From positions 62,001-126,000 of the forward strand of contig NZ_JACBYI010000001.1 in NCBI RefSeq assembly GCF_019352175.1: a stretch of 64,000 bases of DNA, read 5' to 3'. Below the pieces are notes generated by a model. That model was given only the letters and a program-made list of their open reading frames with translations, had not been told where the DNA came from and searched no databases. The stretch comes from Paenibacillus sp. S150. Its GTDB lineage: Bacteria > Bacillota > Bacilli > Paenibacillales > Paenibacillaceae. Below, in pieces: positions 51,523-61,470 of this stretch. The position numbers and the translations under genes were made by a program. Each line of letters opens with the position of its first letter. Within the stretch, counting starts at the first letter, position 1.

Positions 51523-54500
51523 TTACAAATAGGCCAGCAGATTGAAGAGAACTTGCGCACTTTCGGCGCGTGTCATCCGCTCCTGCGGCGCGAATTGCTG
51601 ATTGCCGCGTCCCTGAAGAAGACCCGCCTGCTTGGCGGTGCTTACTGCGTCCTGCGCCCAGCCATGGATTCGGGAATAATCGCTGAACGGGGCGGCGGAA
51701 GCCGCCTCTGCCTTGCTGCCCTGCAAATATTCATACGCCCGGACGGCCATTACCGCCATTTCCTCACGGGTGATGCTGCGGTCCGGAACGAACGTATCCG
51801 GGCTGCGTCCGAGCACGATGCCGGCTTCGCTCACGGCTGCAACGGCGTCCGCATACCAGGCTCCGGAGTCCACATCCCTAAAGGTTGAAGGACTGTCCGC
51901 CTCCAGCCCCAGCGTGCGGGCAAGCATCGCCGCGAATTGCGCTCTTGTCACTTCCCCGTGCGGATTGAACTCCGCAGCGGAAATGCCTTCTATAATATGC
52001 TTGGCAGCCAGTGTCTTAATTGCGCCGCTGGCCCACAGGTCTGTACTGACATCTTCGAACACCCTGTCATATTCCAGGACCGCATACTGGCTGAAATGCC
52101 TGATCCCGGCCGTCCATTTGCCGTCCTTCAAGGCTCCGCCGACAAATTCAAGGATGCCATCCCCGGCAATATAGTAGATGCCGAGCAGGCCGGGATCTGC
52201 ATTGGGATCGACAGAGAAGGCAAGCATCAGCGGTTCATCCAAAGTGGTTACCGGCACGGCAGTGCCGTCCGCAGCAACAGCCTCCAGGCTGAAGCTGACC
52301 ACGTCACTTGCGGCAGACAGCTGCACGGAGCCGTTGGCAGCCGGGTTATTGATCAGCTGTTCCACAGCGGCTTTAGGTGCCTTTACAGCAGTGAGCCTGA
52401 TCCGCACCTTCTCCGCCTGTCCTCCTCCGGCTGACTCCAGGATGCTCCTCAGCGCCTCTGGAGTCAGGTCTACAGCAACCGTGCTCCAAGCGAGACGCAG
52501 TGTGTTCCCGCCGCCGATTGCTGCTGCTCCCTCCGGAAGCCATACGGAATACGTTGCTTCGTCAAGCTGAACCGTTATTGTCCCTTCAACCGGAGCGGCG
52601 AAATCTTCCCGCTCAAGCATCCGGGTGGTCTGCGGCGCCGGTGTCGGTGCCGGCGATGCCGTTGGAGCGGCTGTAGGCACCGGCGGCGCCGTTGGTGCCG
52701 GAGTTGCTGTTGGCGTCGGTTCAGGCGTTGGTTCCGGCGTCGGTTCAGGCGCTGGCGTAGACGTCGGTTCAGGCGCTGGCGTAGGCGTCGGTTCAGGCGC
52801 TGGCGTAGGCGTCGGTTCAGGCGGTTGCTGATCTCCGCCTACGGTAACGGTCCGCGTGACTTCGGCAGCCGCGTTGCCCGCCGCATCGCTGACATTATAG
52901 TGGAAGGTGTAAATGTCCGCCTGTGCTGTATTGAGCGCAGCCGAACCATACACTTCGCTGCTGACCGTTGTGATGATGCGGTCTGTAATGTCGCCGTCCT
53001 GATCATCGTAGGCTGTGGCTCCGGCATCGGTATATTCGGAGCCGGCCGGCAGATGAACTGCCGCATCGCCGGTCAGCGTAATCACCGGCGGAACCCTGTC
53101 CGGCTCCGGCAGCGTAATCGTTCCGCTGGCCATGCTGTCCGTCCTGGCATCTCCCTTACTCAACGGGACCGTGAAGCTGAAGCTTCCGGCTGCGTCCTCT
53201 GTGGCTTCCTGGAACGCTGACAGGGTAAGCTCGCCAAGCGCAACACCGGTAGCGCTGAATCCGTTCAAGCCGCGGATCGTTGGCGGCAGCCAGCTCCGCA
53301 CATCGTCTTCGCTGTTGGCGGCAGCCTTCTGCACGCTGTACGCCGCCCCTTCTATGATACGCTTGGCCTCGCTGACCGCCTGCTCATTGGCGACGCCGGC
53401 GCTGTCTCTCGCTACAGCCACATAGCTGACCAGCGCAGCCTGGTTGCCTGAATATGTGTTGTTGATCGAATATTTCACCACACCGCCCGCCGGCAGCGTG
53501 AAATCATGGCTGACCATAGTGCCGTCAGGGCCTGCGACCAGGCCGGTGCGGACCGTTTCCGTCGCCGGATTTCCTTCGGCGTCCGTATAATCGAGCGTAA
53601 TATCCATCGTGCGGTTGGTGTTGCTCCACCAATCCCGGTGGAATGAAGCTATCGTATATTTGCCGGCATCCAGCGGGAACAGATATACGAGCGGGCTATT
53701 CTTTGCATTCGGGCCATAGGCGCCGGTCTGCGATTTATCTGCGGCAGCTACATCACCTCCAAGCCCCTTTAAGCTGTAATTCGCCCCTGTATTGGTGTGA
53801 CCCCATACCGCGCTGTCCGTTGACGGCTGATCCGCCTTGTCATTGAGCAGACTGCCGCCTACAAAATTCCTGATCACCGTATACGGCGGTGTAACACCGT
53901 CCACAGTGACGCCGGCATCCACGAAATATAAAAGGCCTTCCGGCACCACCTCCACATAACAGACGGTTTTCAGGTTTCCGTAAGTACCGGTTACAGCTAC
54001 CCTGTCATAAGGGGTATTGAAGCTGACATCCTCTACATTCCACTTCACGGACACCGGCACTGTGGTGCCGTCTCCACGGGTGGCTTCCAGCTTTTCGGGA
54101 AGATTGGGCAGTTTGCCGGCATAAGTGGCCGTATCCTGAGGAGCGGAAAGCTCCCGGATATCCCCGGTGGCCAATTGGTTTTGGGCCGAGGTCAGGCGCG
54201 CAGCGAGCTGCGCAGCTCCTTCCTGGTCCAGTTTGTAGCTGACGGCATGATCCAGCGCTTCCCGGGCATTGCTTCGTGCAGCTGCAAAGAGCAGCCAGTC
54301 TCCTTCGGCATATTCATCCAGCCTGATTACTTCCTCCGCCGCAGCCACCGCCTCTTGAAGAGCCGAGGTATCGGGCGCACCCTGCACTTCGCCGGAAACA
54401 ACCGCCACGGCATCCACCGCCAAAGTGCCGCTGAGCACCTTGATCTGCACGGTATGCCGGCCATATTCCAGCCCGCGGAGCACGAACGTCTGGCAGAGCT

Positions 54501-57500
54501 CCTTGGAGGCCATCGTCTCCGCCGGCAGCGAGGCAGCCCCGCCGTCCACTGTCACCTCAAGCTTCGCAGATCCGTCATTCGGCCCCAGGATATCGAGTCC
54601 TGTGCCTTCAAACGTATATTCCAGCGCAGCACCCGCACCTTGGCTGGTGGAAAGGGAGCGTTGATAAATGTACATGCCGGCGCCGTTTTGGTGGCTCCAT
54701 GCCCCGCTGTATATCAATTTCGGGCCCGGATTTGCCGCCAGATCATTCATTTCAAGATTATCCAGAAGCTCGGAATAGTACGGCGCGTAGCCGTCAACCG
54801 TCTCCACCTTCAGATTATCGAAGCGGACATGATAATAGCCGCTGGCCAGATCTACCCGTCCGGATAATTTAGGATTCGGATCGGTATAGGCGGCCAGCTT
54901 CACACCATCTAGATAGGCGGTCACCTTGTCGCCCGCGACCTGGACGGCGATGTTATGCCAGGCGTCATATGCGGCGTCAAATTCATCAAGCTTCACGCCG
55001 CCGGAACCGCTCACCACATTGCCGTTCGCCACTGCACTGCCACCCGCCAGCAGCTGCCAGCCTCCGTCTAACCAGAATTTCAGCACATAGGGTGTGCCGT
55101 TAATGGTGTGCGAGCTGCCGCCCCCCTGGTAACGGGCGCCAATCGCCGCATAATTGGCTCCGCCCTGGGCGCCGCTATTTTCGAACGAAACATCCACACT
55201 GGCCTTGTAGTTGGTCCACCGGTTGTCGCCGATGGCTGTGACCGGATCGCCGCTGTTCCATGTGCCTCCAAGCCCCATAATGCCCGAATCCAGCTGCTGG
55301 CGCAGGACATAGTTGTCAGACCCTTCCGGCAGATATGCCTCGAAGGCGCCGTTGCGGTCATGGGTATAGCGCGGCATCACGCTTCCCGGGCCGCCGCGGG
55401 AGTCTATATAGCTCTCTGTACCTGTAATTTGTCCGCCTTCGCCGATCTTCACAACGGACTGATTGGAGTAGTCAAAATCATCGGCATACAGAAATTTATC
55501 CCCGCTATTCTGAACCGCTCCGGTTGCATCCGTGTCGAGCACGGTACGCTCACCCTCTACAGGCAGCGGTGTATTATACGCCTCTTGGTCCTTGCATTCC
55601 AAGGTAGTAACGGTCACTGTCGAATACGGCTTGACATGAACAGTGTACACGCCGCCGCCATCGGCAGAGACGTCCCCGAGATATTTCATGTAATTGCTGT
55701 TGAAGGCTTCACCGGCAGCTGCGGCCCGGGTCTCCCATACTTCCAGGGACGGATTGCCCGCATAGCCCATATTGACCGTCTGAATCTTATAGATTTTCCC
55801 GTACTCGCTGTCGTTCACAATCACCGTTGAGAAATCGCCTTTGTCAGGTGCGGCAAGTGTCATATAGCTGGGGGTGCCGTTGCGCCCGCTGACAGGGTTG
55901 GTGCCGGCCGCACCGGTGGAGCTGGCCTTCGGAACCGCTCTCCAGATCCCCGCCGTATTATCTTCGTTCTCCCAGCCTGCATTGGCGAACCAGCTGTAAT
56001 GCTGCAGAACGGCAAGGCCTGCGTCATAGTGAATCCAGCCCGACCACGGGTCGCGCGCGCTGAGCAATTCCTTGAAGGAATATTGTCCGCCTTCGTAGAA
56101 GGAGCCGATGGCCGGCTGGTAGATAAAGTGCGTCCGGCGGGAATTGACAAACCCCTTAATAATGGTATTGCTCATCTCCAGCGCACTTCCGGTACCGCCG
56201 ATGCCGGTTCCCTCCGCTGTAGGGTCCTTCATATTATTGTTGGGGCGGAAAGCGGAATTGCTGAACGTTGACTGTGCCTCACTGTTCCAGACCTCAATAT
56301 CATATTGCTCGGCAAGCTTTTTGAAATTGCCGGAGCTGTCATCGTCGGTATTGTAATGGTATCCGGCCACCGGCACTGCACTGCGCAGCGCCTCGTCGCT
56401 CACCATACTGCCGCCGAAGGAACCGATCCCGACTTCATCGGAGATCACGGCCTTGATACGGTTATACAGCGCATTCTCCGCCTGGCTTGCAAAACCTTCG
56501 TTATCCGTCCTGACTCTCTCGGCGTACTGTTTGGTCCACGTCAAATCCGGCGCATGCTCGTTGATGTAGGGATTTACGTAATCGGCCATATAACCGTACT
56601 CGCGGTAAGCGGCCAGAATGGTATTTTTATACCAGGTATAAATTTTGTCGTTGCTGTCGGCCCAGGCCGGAGCGCTCCAGCGCAGGATACTCACCTTAAG
56701 CCCGGGGTTCACGGCCTTGGCGTCTGCCGCAAGCTGAAACCCGGGATGCCGGGTGACATTGGCCGCTTCATCCGCCGTCCGCATCGTGGCCGGGTCCGGG
56801 CCGGTCGAGTTGTTGCGGTCGTTGCCCATCTCGATTTTCACATGCGTCATGACCGGATGCTCGCCGCCGAACAGAATCCGCAGCATTTCCGCATAGGCTT
56901 CGGGCTGCTCAGACTTGTAATCCATCAGCAATGCGCTGGTGCTGTTCGCACTCAGTACGCCAAAGCCCTTGAACGTCAGGCCGTTGACATTGTCTGCCTT
57001 AATATCGTTGCCGTCCAGCAGAACCTGCACCATGGAAGCGGCATTCCGCCCGGCGTCTTCGATCAGGTCTTTAATCCCGCCCTCGGCAACGGCAAACCAG
57101 CTCAGGATAGGCTTCTCACCGGACACATAGGCGTAGGTCAGGGTCATAGGGCTGCTCACATCAATATCTTCGGGAATGGTGAATTCGCCGGAATATGTCC
57201 GGGTCGCATTGGTGTTGAATTGTTCAAGCGATAAAGTGTGTGTCCCGCCGCTGTTGTCCCGGTACTCGATTCTGGGCTGGATGACACGGGAGCGGCTGCC
57301 GTACCAATCATAGAAACCGCTGCTCAGCGTGTAGGTTCCCGCCTCAAGGGCCTGTAATTGATAGACAATATGATCGTTCGCGGCACGAAAGCCCACTACC
57401 CATAGGGACGGATCGGTTGCCGGGTCTGTATGTCCCCCGTCTTTGGAGTTCTTAACCTTCTGCACGGAATCGTCGAACCCCCAGGCCGTCGTTCCGCTGA

Positions 57501-57966
57501 CATGCTTCTGATCCGGCAACCGGTTAAGCAACCCGCTGCCAGCCAGTGTTTTGACCGCTTCATACAGCGGGGAGGAGGCAGGGCCATTGCCTACGGAGTC
57601 GCCGCCTCTGCCGCTGTCCACAAAGTAAACCAGGGGATTGCTTGAAGGCGGAATCACCTCAACACTGGCAACGACCGGCCCGCCATTGGCCATACCGGTG
57701 ACTGTCACTGTGTCATAGGGCACGGCAAAGGTATCTTCACCAATATTCCAGCTCACAGATGTGCTCTGGCCTCCAATCTCGATGCTGGCAGGCAAGGTGG
57801 TTCCTCCGGCGTTGTGCGCCCCCATATAGGCGGCTGCGTAGAGGGTATCCGGGGCAGCCGCGGAAACGGTCGGCCCACCAAGCACCGGAAGCGTTCCGAG
57901 TACGAGCGCAGCGGACAGCAGCATCGAGAACAGCCTTTTTCCGAACAAGTGCCGCTTTCTGTTCAT
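51523..57966 (-). CDS. S-layer-anchored multidomain GH59-like glycosidase (2147 aa)
   Basis: Residues 1-37 are a secretion signal (RLFSMLLSAALVLGTLPVLG, cut near VSAAA). Approximate order after it: Big_4-like domain (45-112), beta-sandwich module (115-310), GH59 barrel (320-800), concanavalin-like domain (820-1060), small CBM-like domain (1060-1190), helical FIVAR-like segment (1195-1270), a second Big_4 plus beta-sandwich module (1275-1525), DUF5011-like Ig domain (1618-1707), Pro/Thr/Glu linker (1712-1779), and three SLH domains to the end (from about 1970). GH59 evidence: LTFKGFGVLSANSTSALLMD, VNPYINEH (acid/base Glu), IEVWNSEAQSTFS (nucleophile Glu, as in galactocerebrosidase WSSED), and ARDPWSGWIHYD. 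It should release beta-galactose or a related sugar at the cell surface. Locus V transporter genes lie just upstream. Confidence 0.9.
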   Translation of the reverse strand: MNRKRHLFGKRLFSMLLSAALVLGTLPVLGGPTVSAAAPDTLYAAAYMGAHNAGGTTLPASIEIGGQSTSVSWNIGEDTFAVPYDTVTVTGMANGGPVVASVEVIPPSSNPLVYFVDSGRGGDSVGNGPASSPLYEAVKTLAGSGLLNRLPDQKHVSGTTAWGFDDSVQKVKNSKDGGHTDPATDPSLWVVGFRAANDHIVYQLQALEAGTYTLSSGFYDWYGSRSRVIQPRIEYRDNSGGTHTLSLEQFNTNATRTYSGEFTIPEDIDVSSPMTLTYAYVSGEKPILSWFAVAEGGIKDLIEDAGRNAASMVQVLLDGNDIKADNVNGLTFKGFGVLSANSTSALLMDYKSEQPEAYAEMLRILFGGEHPVMTHVKIEMGNDRNNSTGPDPATMRTADEAANVTRHPGFQLAADAKAVNPGLKVSILRWSAPAWADSNDKIYTWYKNTILAAYREYGYMADYVNPYINEHAPDLTWTKQYAERVRTDNEGFASQAENALYNRIKAVISDEVGIGSFGGSMVSDEALRSAVPVAGYHYNTDDDSSGNFKKLAEQYDIEVWNSEAQSTFSNSAFRPNNNMKDPTAEGTGIGGTGSALEMSNTIIKGFVNSRRTHFIYQPAIGSFYEGGQYSFKELLSARDPWSGWIHYDAGLAVLQHYSWFANAGWENEDNTAGIWRAVPKASSTGAAGTNPVSGRNGTPSYMTLAAPDKGDFSTVIVNDSEYGKIYKIQTVNMGYAGNPSLEVWETRAAAAGEAFNSNYMKYLGDVSADGGGVYTVHVKPYSTVTVTTLECKDQEAYNTPLPVEGERTVLDTDATGAVQNSGDKFLYADDFDYSNQSVVKIGEGGQITGTESYIDSRGGPGSVMPRYTHDRNGAFEAYLPEGSDNYVLRQQLDSGIMGLGGTWNSGDPVTAIGDNRWTNYKASVDVSFENSGAQGGANYAAIGARYQGGGSSHTINGTPYVLKFWLDGGWQLLAGGSAVANGNVVSGSGGVKLDEFDAAYDAWHNIAVQVAGDKVTAYLDGVKLAAYTDPNPKLSGRVDLASGYYHVRFDNLKVETVDGYAPYYSELLDNLEMNDLAANPGPKLIYSGAWSHQNGAGMYIYQRSLSTSQGAGAALEYTFEGTGLDILGPNDGSAKLEVTVDGGAASLPAETMASKELCQTFVLRGLEYGRHTVQIKVLSGTLAVDAVAVVSGEVQGAPDTSALQEAVAAAEEVIRLDEYAEGDWLLFAAARSNAREALDHAVSYKLDQEGAAQLAARLTSAQNQLATGDIRELSAPQDTATYAGKLPNLPEKLEATRGDGTTVPVSVKWNVEDVSFNTPYDRVAVTGTYGNLKTVCYVEVVPEGLLYFVDAGVTVDGVTPPYTVIRNFVGGSLLNDKADQPSTDSAVWGHTNTGANYSLKGLGGDVAAADKSQTGAYGPNAKNSPLVYLFPLDAGKYTIASFHRDWWSNTNRTMDITLDYTDAEGNPATETVRTGLVAGPDGTMVSHDFTLPAGGVVKYSINNTYSGNQAALVSYVAVARDSAGVANEQAVSEAKRIIEGAAYSVQKAAANSEDDVRSWLPPTIRGLNGFSATGVALGELTLSAFQEATEDAAGSFSFTVPLSKGDARTDSMASGTITLPEPDRVPPVITLTGDAAVHLPAGSEYTDAGATAYDDQDGDITDRIITTVSSEVYGSAALNTAQADIYTFHYNVSDAAGNAAAEVTRTVTVGGDQQPPEPTPTPAPEPTPTPAPEPTSTPAPEPTPEPTPEPTPTATPAPTAPPVPTAAPTASPAPTPAPQTTRMLEREDFAAPVEGTITVQLDEATYSVWLPEGAAAIGGGNTLRLAWSTVAVDLTPEALRSILESAGGGQAEKVRIRLTAVKAPKAAVEQLINNPAANGSVQLSAASDVVSFSLEAVAADGTAVPVTTLDEPLMLAFSVDPNADPGLLGIYYIAGDGILEFVGGALKDGKWTAGIRHFSQYAVLEYDRVFEDVSTDLWASGAIKTLAAKHIIEGISAAEFNPHGEVTRAQFAAMLARTLGLEADSPSTFRDVDSGAWYADAVAAVSEAGIVLGRSPDTFVPDRSITREEMAVMAVRAYEYLQGSKAEAASAAPFSDYSRIHGWAQDAVSTAKQAGLLQGRGNQQFAPQERMTRAESAQVLFNLLAYL
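52737..52830. repeat. 24-bp tandem repeats encoding the Pro/Thr/Glu linker
   Basis: Units like GGCGTAGGCGTCGGTTCAGG recur with a 24-bp period inside the surface glycosidase gene and encode PEPTPTPA-type residues. Such minisatellites vary in copy number between strains and set the distance between catalytic part and S-layer anchor. Confidence 0.85.
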
Positions 57967-57999
57967 TCACTTCTCCTCCTTTGGTTACAAGAACCTGTC

Positions 58000-58848
58000 C
58001 TAGCCTTTAATGCCTGACGCCGCTACACCCTGTACAAAATATTTCTGCAGGGCCAGGAACACAACCACAACCGGAATAATGGAAACCACACTTGCAGCCA
58101 TAATCAGGCCGTACTCGGCGGAATATTGCGAAATGAACATTCTGAGTCCGATTTGAATGGTCTTGAGTTTCGTATCGGTCAGATAAATCATTGGCCCCAG
58201 GAAGTCATTCCAGGTGGAGACAAAGGTAAAAATCGTCAGGGTGGACAGGGCCGGCTTGGACAGCGGCAGCATGACTCTCGCCCAAATCCCGTATTCGCTC
58301 AGCCCGTCGATACGCGCCGCCTCGCATAATTCATCCGGAACCCCCTGATAGAACTGGCGCATCAGGAATACCCCGAAAGCGGAGAAGGCCTGCAGCAGAA
58401 TGATCGCCAGATGGGTATTGTTAAGTCCCATATACCGCATCAGGATAAATTGCGGCACCATGTAAGCCTGCCAGGGAATCGCAATGGTGGCGATATACCC
58501 GAGGAATAGAATATTCTTTCCTCTGAAATGAAGCTTCGAGAAGGCATACGCCGCAAAGCTTGAAGTGAGCAGCTGCAGAATGGTTACGATAATCGATAAT
58601 TTCGCCGTATTGTAAATGAAACGGCCGAGCGGAATGCGGGTCCAGATATCCGCGAAATTCTCCCAGCGCGGATTCGCCGGAATCCACACCATCGGGAAGG
58701 AGAACACATCCTTGTTCAGCTTGAGCGAAGAGGACAGCATCCATATATACGGAACAAGCATACACAGCACTGTCACAAATAACAGAATATACACAAGCAC
58801 CATCGTGCCGATTCTAAATGCTTTGTTTGTACCCGCCATATCCTTCAT
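58000..58848 (-). CDS. Carbohydrate ABC transporter permease, MalG type, locus V
   Basis: About 282 aa; the start may instead be ATG 58839, because AGGAGG lies 2 nt before the first ATG and 11 nt before the second. Six membrane segments, coupling loop CEAARIDGLSEYGIWARVML and C-terminal LALQKYFVQGVAASGIKG. It pairs with the permease encoded just upstream. The surface glycosidase gene follows it by 33 bp in the same operon. Confidence 0.92.
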   Translation of the reverse strand: MKDMAGTNKAFRIGTMVLVYILLFVTVLCMLVPYIWMLSSSLKLNKDVFSFPMVWIPANPRWENFADIWTRIPLGRFIYNTAKLSIIVTILQLLTSSFAAYAFSKLHFRGKNILFLGYIATIAIPWQAYMVPQFILMRYMGLNNTHLAIILLQAFSAFGVFLMRQFYQGVPDELCEAARIDGLSEYGIWARVMLPLSKPALSTLTIFTFVSTWNDFLGPMIYLTDTKLKTIQIGLRMFISQYSAEYGLIMAASVVSIIPVVVVFLALQKYFVQGVAASGIKG

Positions 58849-58854
58849 ATCCTC

Positions 58855-59793
58855 CTATTGTCCGTATTTCTTCTCGCCGCGGAACTGGACGATGGTGATG
58901 CCCAGCACCAGCAGGAATAATACAATCGCCATGGCGCTGGCATATCCGTAATCAAGCGAGCGGAACGCCGTATTGTAGATTTGATAGACCATGACTCTTG
59001 TAGAGTCATTCAACTGGTTATCGGCGCCGGCAAACAGGTTGATAAAGATATCGTAGACCTTGAACGAATTGATGACCAGAATCATCAGGACAAAAAAGGA
59101 CGTCGGTGCCAGCTGCGGGACCGTCACATTGCGGAATCTTCTCCAGGCGCCCGCGCCATCCAGCTCGGCAGCCTCATATAATTCAGGGTTAATCCCCTGC
59201 AGGCCTGCCAGGTAAATGACCATGTAATACCCCATGTTCTTCCACACGGTGAAGAGTATGACCGTGAACATTGCCCACTGCTTATCCGCCGCCCAGCGGG
59301 GAAGCTCCTCCAGCGGGATGCCGGTAAGGGTATGCAGAATATTGTTGACCGGTCCCATCGTCGGACTGAAGATAAAGTTCCAAACGGCCGCAACAGCTAC
59401 CAGTGAAGCTACATAAGGAAAAAAGAATACGGTTCTCATAAAATTGCGGGCGAGTATCTTCTGATTGAGCAGAATCGCCAGCGCCAGCGCAACAATCATG
59501 GTGAAGGGTACCACCCCGATGGTGTAAACAATGGTATTCCACAGCGCTTTGTGAAACGTCGTATCTTTAATCAGACGGGTGAAATTGTCAAGTCCGGTGA
59601 ACTCCATCGGATTGGCACCGTCCCATTTCACAAAAGCAAGAATAAAAGCAAAGAACATCGGCACCAGTGTAAACAGGGCAAACCCGATAAAGTTAGGCGC
59701 AATGAAGCTGTAAGCTACCAGATTATCGCGGAGGCCTTTGGACAAATGACCTTTAGGAGTCTTTTGGGTGCGCAATATGGTTTCGTTCTGCAT
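58855..59793 (-). CDS. Carbohydrate ABC transporter permease, MalF type, locus V
   Basis: The start at 59793 (MQNETILRTQK) follows TTTGGAGGAG by 6 nt, giving 312 aa; the longer frame is not supported. Six membrane segments begin at LVAYSFIAPNFIGFALFTLV, and the coupling loop is YEAAELDGAGAWRRFRNVTV. It is the middle gene between the binding protein and the second permease. Confidence 0.92.
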   Translation of the reverse strand: MQNETILRTQKTPKGHLSKGLRDNLVAYSFIAPNFIGFALFTLVPMFFAFILAFVKWDGANPMEFTGLDNFTRLIKDTTFHKALWNTIVYTIGVVPFTMIVALALAILLNQKILARNFMRTVFFFPYVASLVAVAAVWNFIFSPTMGPVNNILHTLTGIPLEELPRWAADKQWAMFTVILFTVWKNMGYYMVIYLAGLQGINPELYEAAELDGAGAWRRFRNVTVPQLAPTSFFVLMILVINSFKVYDIFINLFAGADNQLNDSTRVMVYQIYNTAFRSLDYGYASAMAIVLFLLVLGITIVQFRGEKKYGQ

Positions 59794-59867
59794 TTTTTCT
59801 CCTCCAAACCTTCTATATAAAGGCGGGCCGCAGCCCGCCCCCCCGGACTTCACCGTCCTTCTGCCGG

Positions 59868-61211
59868 TTAATTGTTCAAGAGCTGCCCGACGCGTGTGTT
59901 CATATCCATCAGCCCTTCGTCGATTGAGCTGTTTTTGGTCATGATATTATCGTGTGCTTCGTTCAGAATGACCTCAATGTCTGCACTTTTTTCATGCATC
60001 GGCATTTCCAGATAGGTCTGTACGGTAGTCAGCGCCGCCTTGCTGTTGCCGTCAGCAGGGAAACCGTCAATGGAAGCAATCGAATTGATAACCTCATCGT
60101 TCTTAATCGCCGGAATGGTGCCGGTGGAAGCAATGACTTTGGCCCCTTCTTCATCCGTCACAAACTTCATGAAATCAAGCGCAGCTTCCTTGTGCTTGGA
60201 TTTCTGGTTGACAGCCAGGGACGTAATTGTGCCCAGTGTCGTACCTGCTTCCACACCGTCCGGGTGCGGATATTTCACAATGCCCCAGTTGGCCGCCTGG
60301 GACTCGCCGCTCTTCACTTTTTCAATCTGAGTGGCGATAAACCAGCTGCCCATGTTCATCATCGCAACGGAGTTATTGTAGAATACGCCGGAATAATGCG
60401 TGCTTGAAGTCTTCAATGTTGCGTAATCCATGACGATGCCGTCTTCCTGTTCTTTCAGAATCCGCTCATAGGTCGGCTTCAGGAAATCGTAATTGCCGTC
60501 AACAACAGTGTTCTTGCCGTCCAGAATCCCGAACAGCTGAACCGCGCTGCGCCAGGTATGATAATGGGCTCCGTACACTTTTTCGGAACCGCTGCCGGAG
60601 GTCATCTTTCTGGCAAGCTCATCATATTGCCCGAAGGTCATATCATTGCCCGGGTATTCCACTCCCGCTTTGTCGAACAGGTCCTTATTGTAATACACAA
60701 TCCAGAAATCACTGCGGAAAGGAAGCGCATACACATCACCGTTTACTTCAATCTGTTCTACAGTACCCCCGTATGCGGAAGCATCAATCGCGTTGTCTTC
60801 CATGAAGCCCTTAAGCGGCTCCAGGTGATTCTGCTTCACAAGGTTGGAGTAACCGGGGATATCTTTAATAGTAAGAACATCCAGATCCGCGCCGCCGGAC
60901 AGCTGTGTGCTCAGCATTGTCATATAATCGGTGGAGCCAAGGTCGACATATTCAATCGTTACATTCGGATGCTTCTCTTTGTAAGCGTCGATCAGCGGCT
61001 TGTAGTAAGCGGTTGCCTCCCAATCCCATAGCGCCCATTTTAAGGTCACAGGCTCCTGGTCCGGTTCAGCGGAAGCGTTTGCAGAGTTTCCCGTTGCTGG
61101 AGCGGCTGTAGCAGCGCTGCCCCCGTTGTTGTCATTGCCGGAACATCCGGCCAGAACACTCAGGGAGAGTACTGTGGCGAAGGTCATGCCATAGAATCTT
61201 TTCAATTTCAA
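59868..61211 (-). CDS. Sugar-binding lipoprotein (ABC family 1), locus V
   Basis: A 447-aa protein. Signal and lipobox: VLSLSVLAGC, then a Gly/Asn/Ala-rich linker and the domain from VTLKWALWDWEATAYYKPLI. Characteristic blocks are NGDVYALPFRSDFWIVYYNK and YNNSVAMMNMGSWFIATQIE. The TTG start at 61211 lies close behind AAAAGGGG. First gene of the locus V operon; it should capture the product released by the surface glycosidase. The divergent two-component pair is its likely controller. Confidence 0.92.
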   Translation of the reverse strand: MKLKRFYGMTFATVLSLSVLAGCSGNDNNGGSAATAAPATGNSANASAEPDQEPVTLKWALWDWEATAYYKPLIDAYKEKHPNVTIEYVDLGSTDYMTMLSTQLSGGADLDVLTIKDIPGYSNLVKQNHLEPLKGFMEDNAIDASAYGGTVEQIEVNGDVYALPFRSDFWIVYYNKDLFDKAGVEYPGNDMTFGQYDELARKMTSGSGSEKVYGAHYHTWRSAVQLFGILDGKNTVVDGNYDFLKPTYERILKEQEDGIVMDYATLKTSSTHYSGVFYNNSVAMMNMGSWFIATQIEKVKSGESQAANWGIVKYPHPDGVEAGTTLGTITSLAVNQKSKHKEAALDFMKFVTDEEGAKVIASTGTIPAIKNDEVINSIASIDGFPADGNSKAALTTVQTYLEMPMHEKSADIEVILNEAHDNIMTKNSSIDEGLMDMNTRVGQLLNN

Positions 61212-61440
61212 CGTCCCCTTTTCCTTCTGATGGTTTACATGACCGGCTCATCCGGCCTATTTCAAAGTTTAATGCTTTCCCGGCAGGAATGGCATGTATT
61301 TTCAAACAAAGATCCTTCACTTTTCTGTGCTCTTGCATACCGCCCGCTTCAAACCTGTAATATCCTATTTAAAACCTGTAAAATCCTCAGCTTATGCGCC
61401 ATGCTCTGTTTTGACCGGCGGGAATATGCTATGTTAATGA

Positions 61441-61454
61441 TGAAAACGCTTTAT
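61441..61454. promoter_or_regulatory. cre site upstream of the locus V two-component genes
   Basis: TGAAAACGCTTTAT agrees with the cre consensus TGWAARCGYTWNCW at 13 of 14 positions. It lies 17 nt before the kinase start codon, where CcpA would block transcription. Confidence 0.6.
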
Positions 61455-61470
61455 AGAATGCAGAGGAGGG

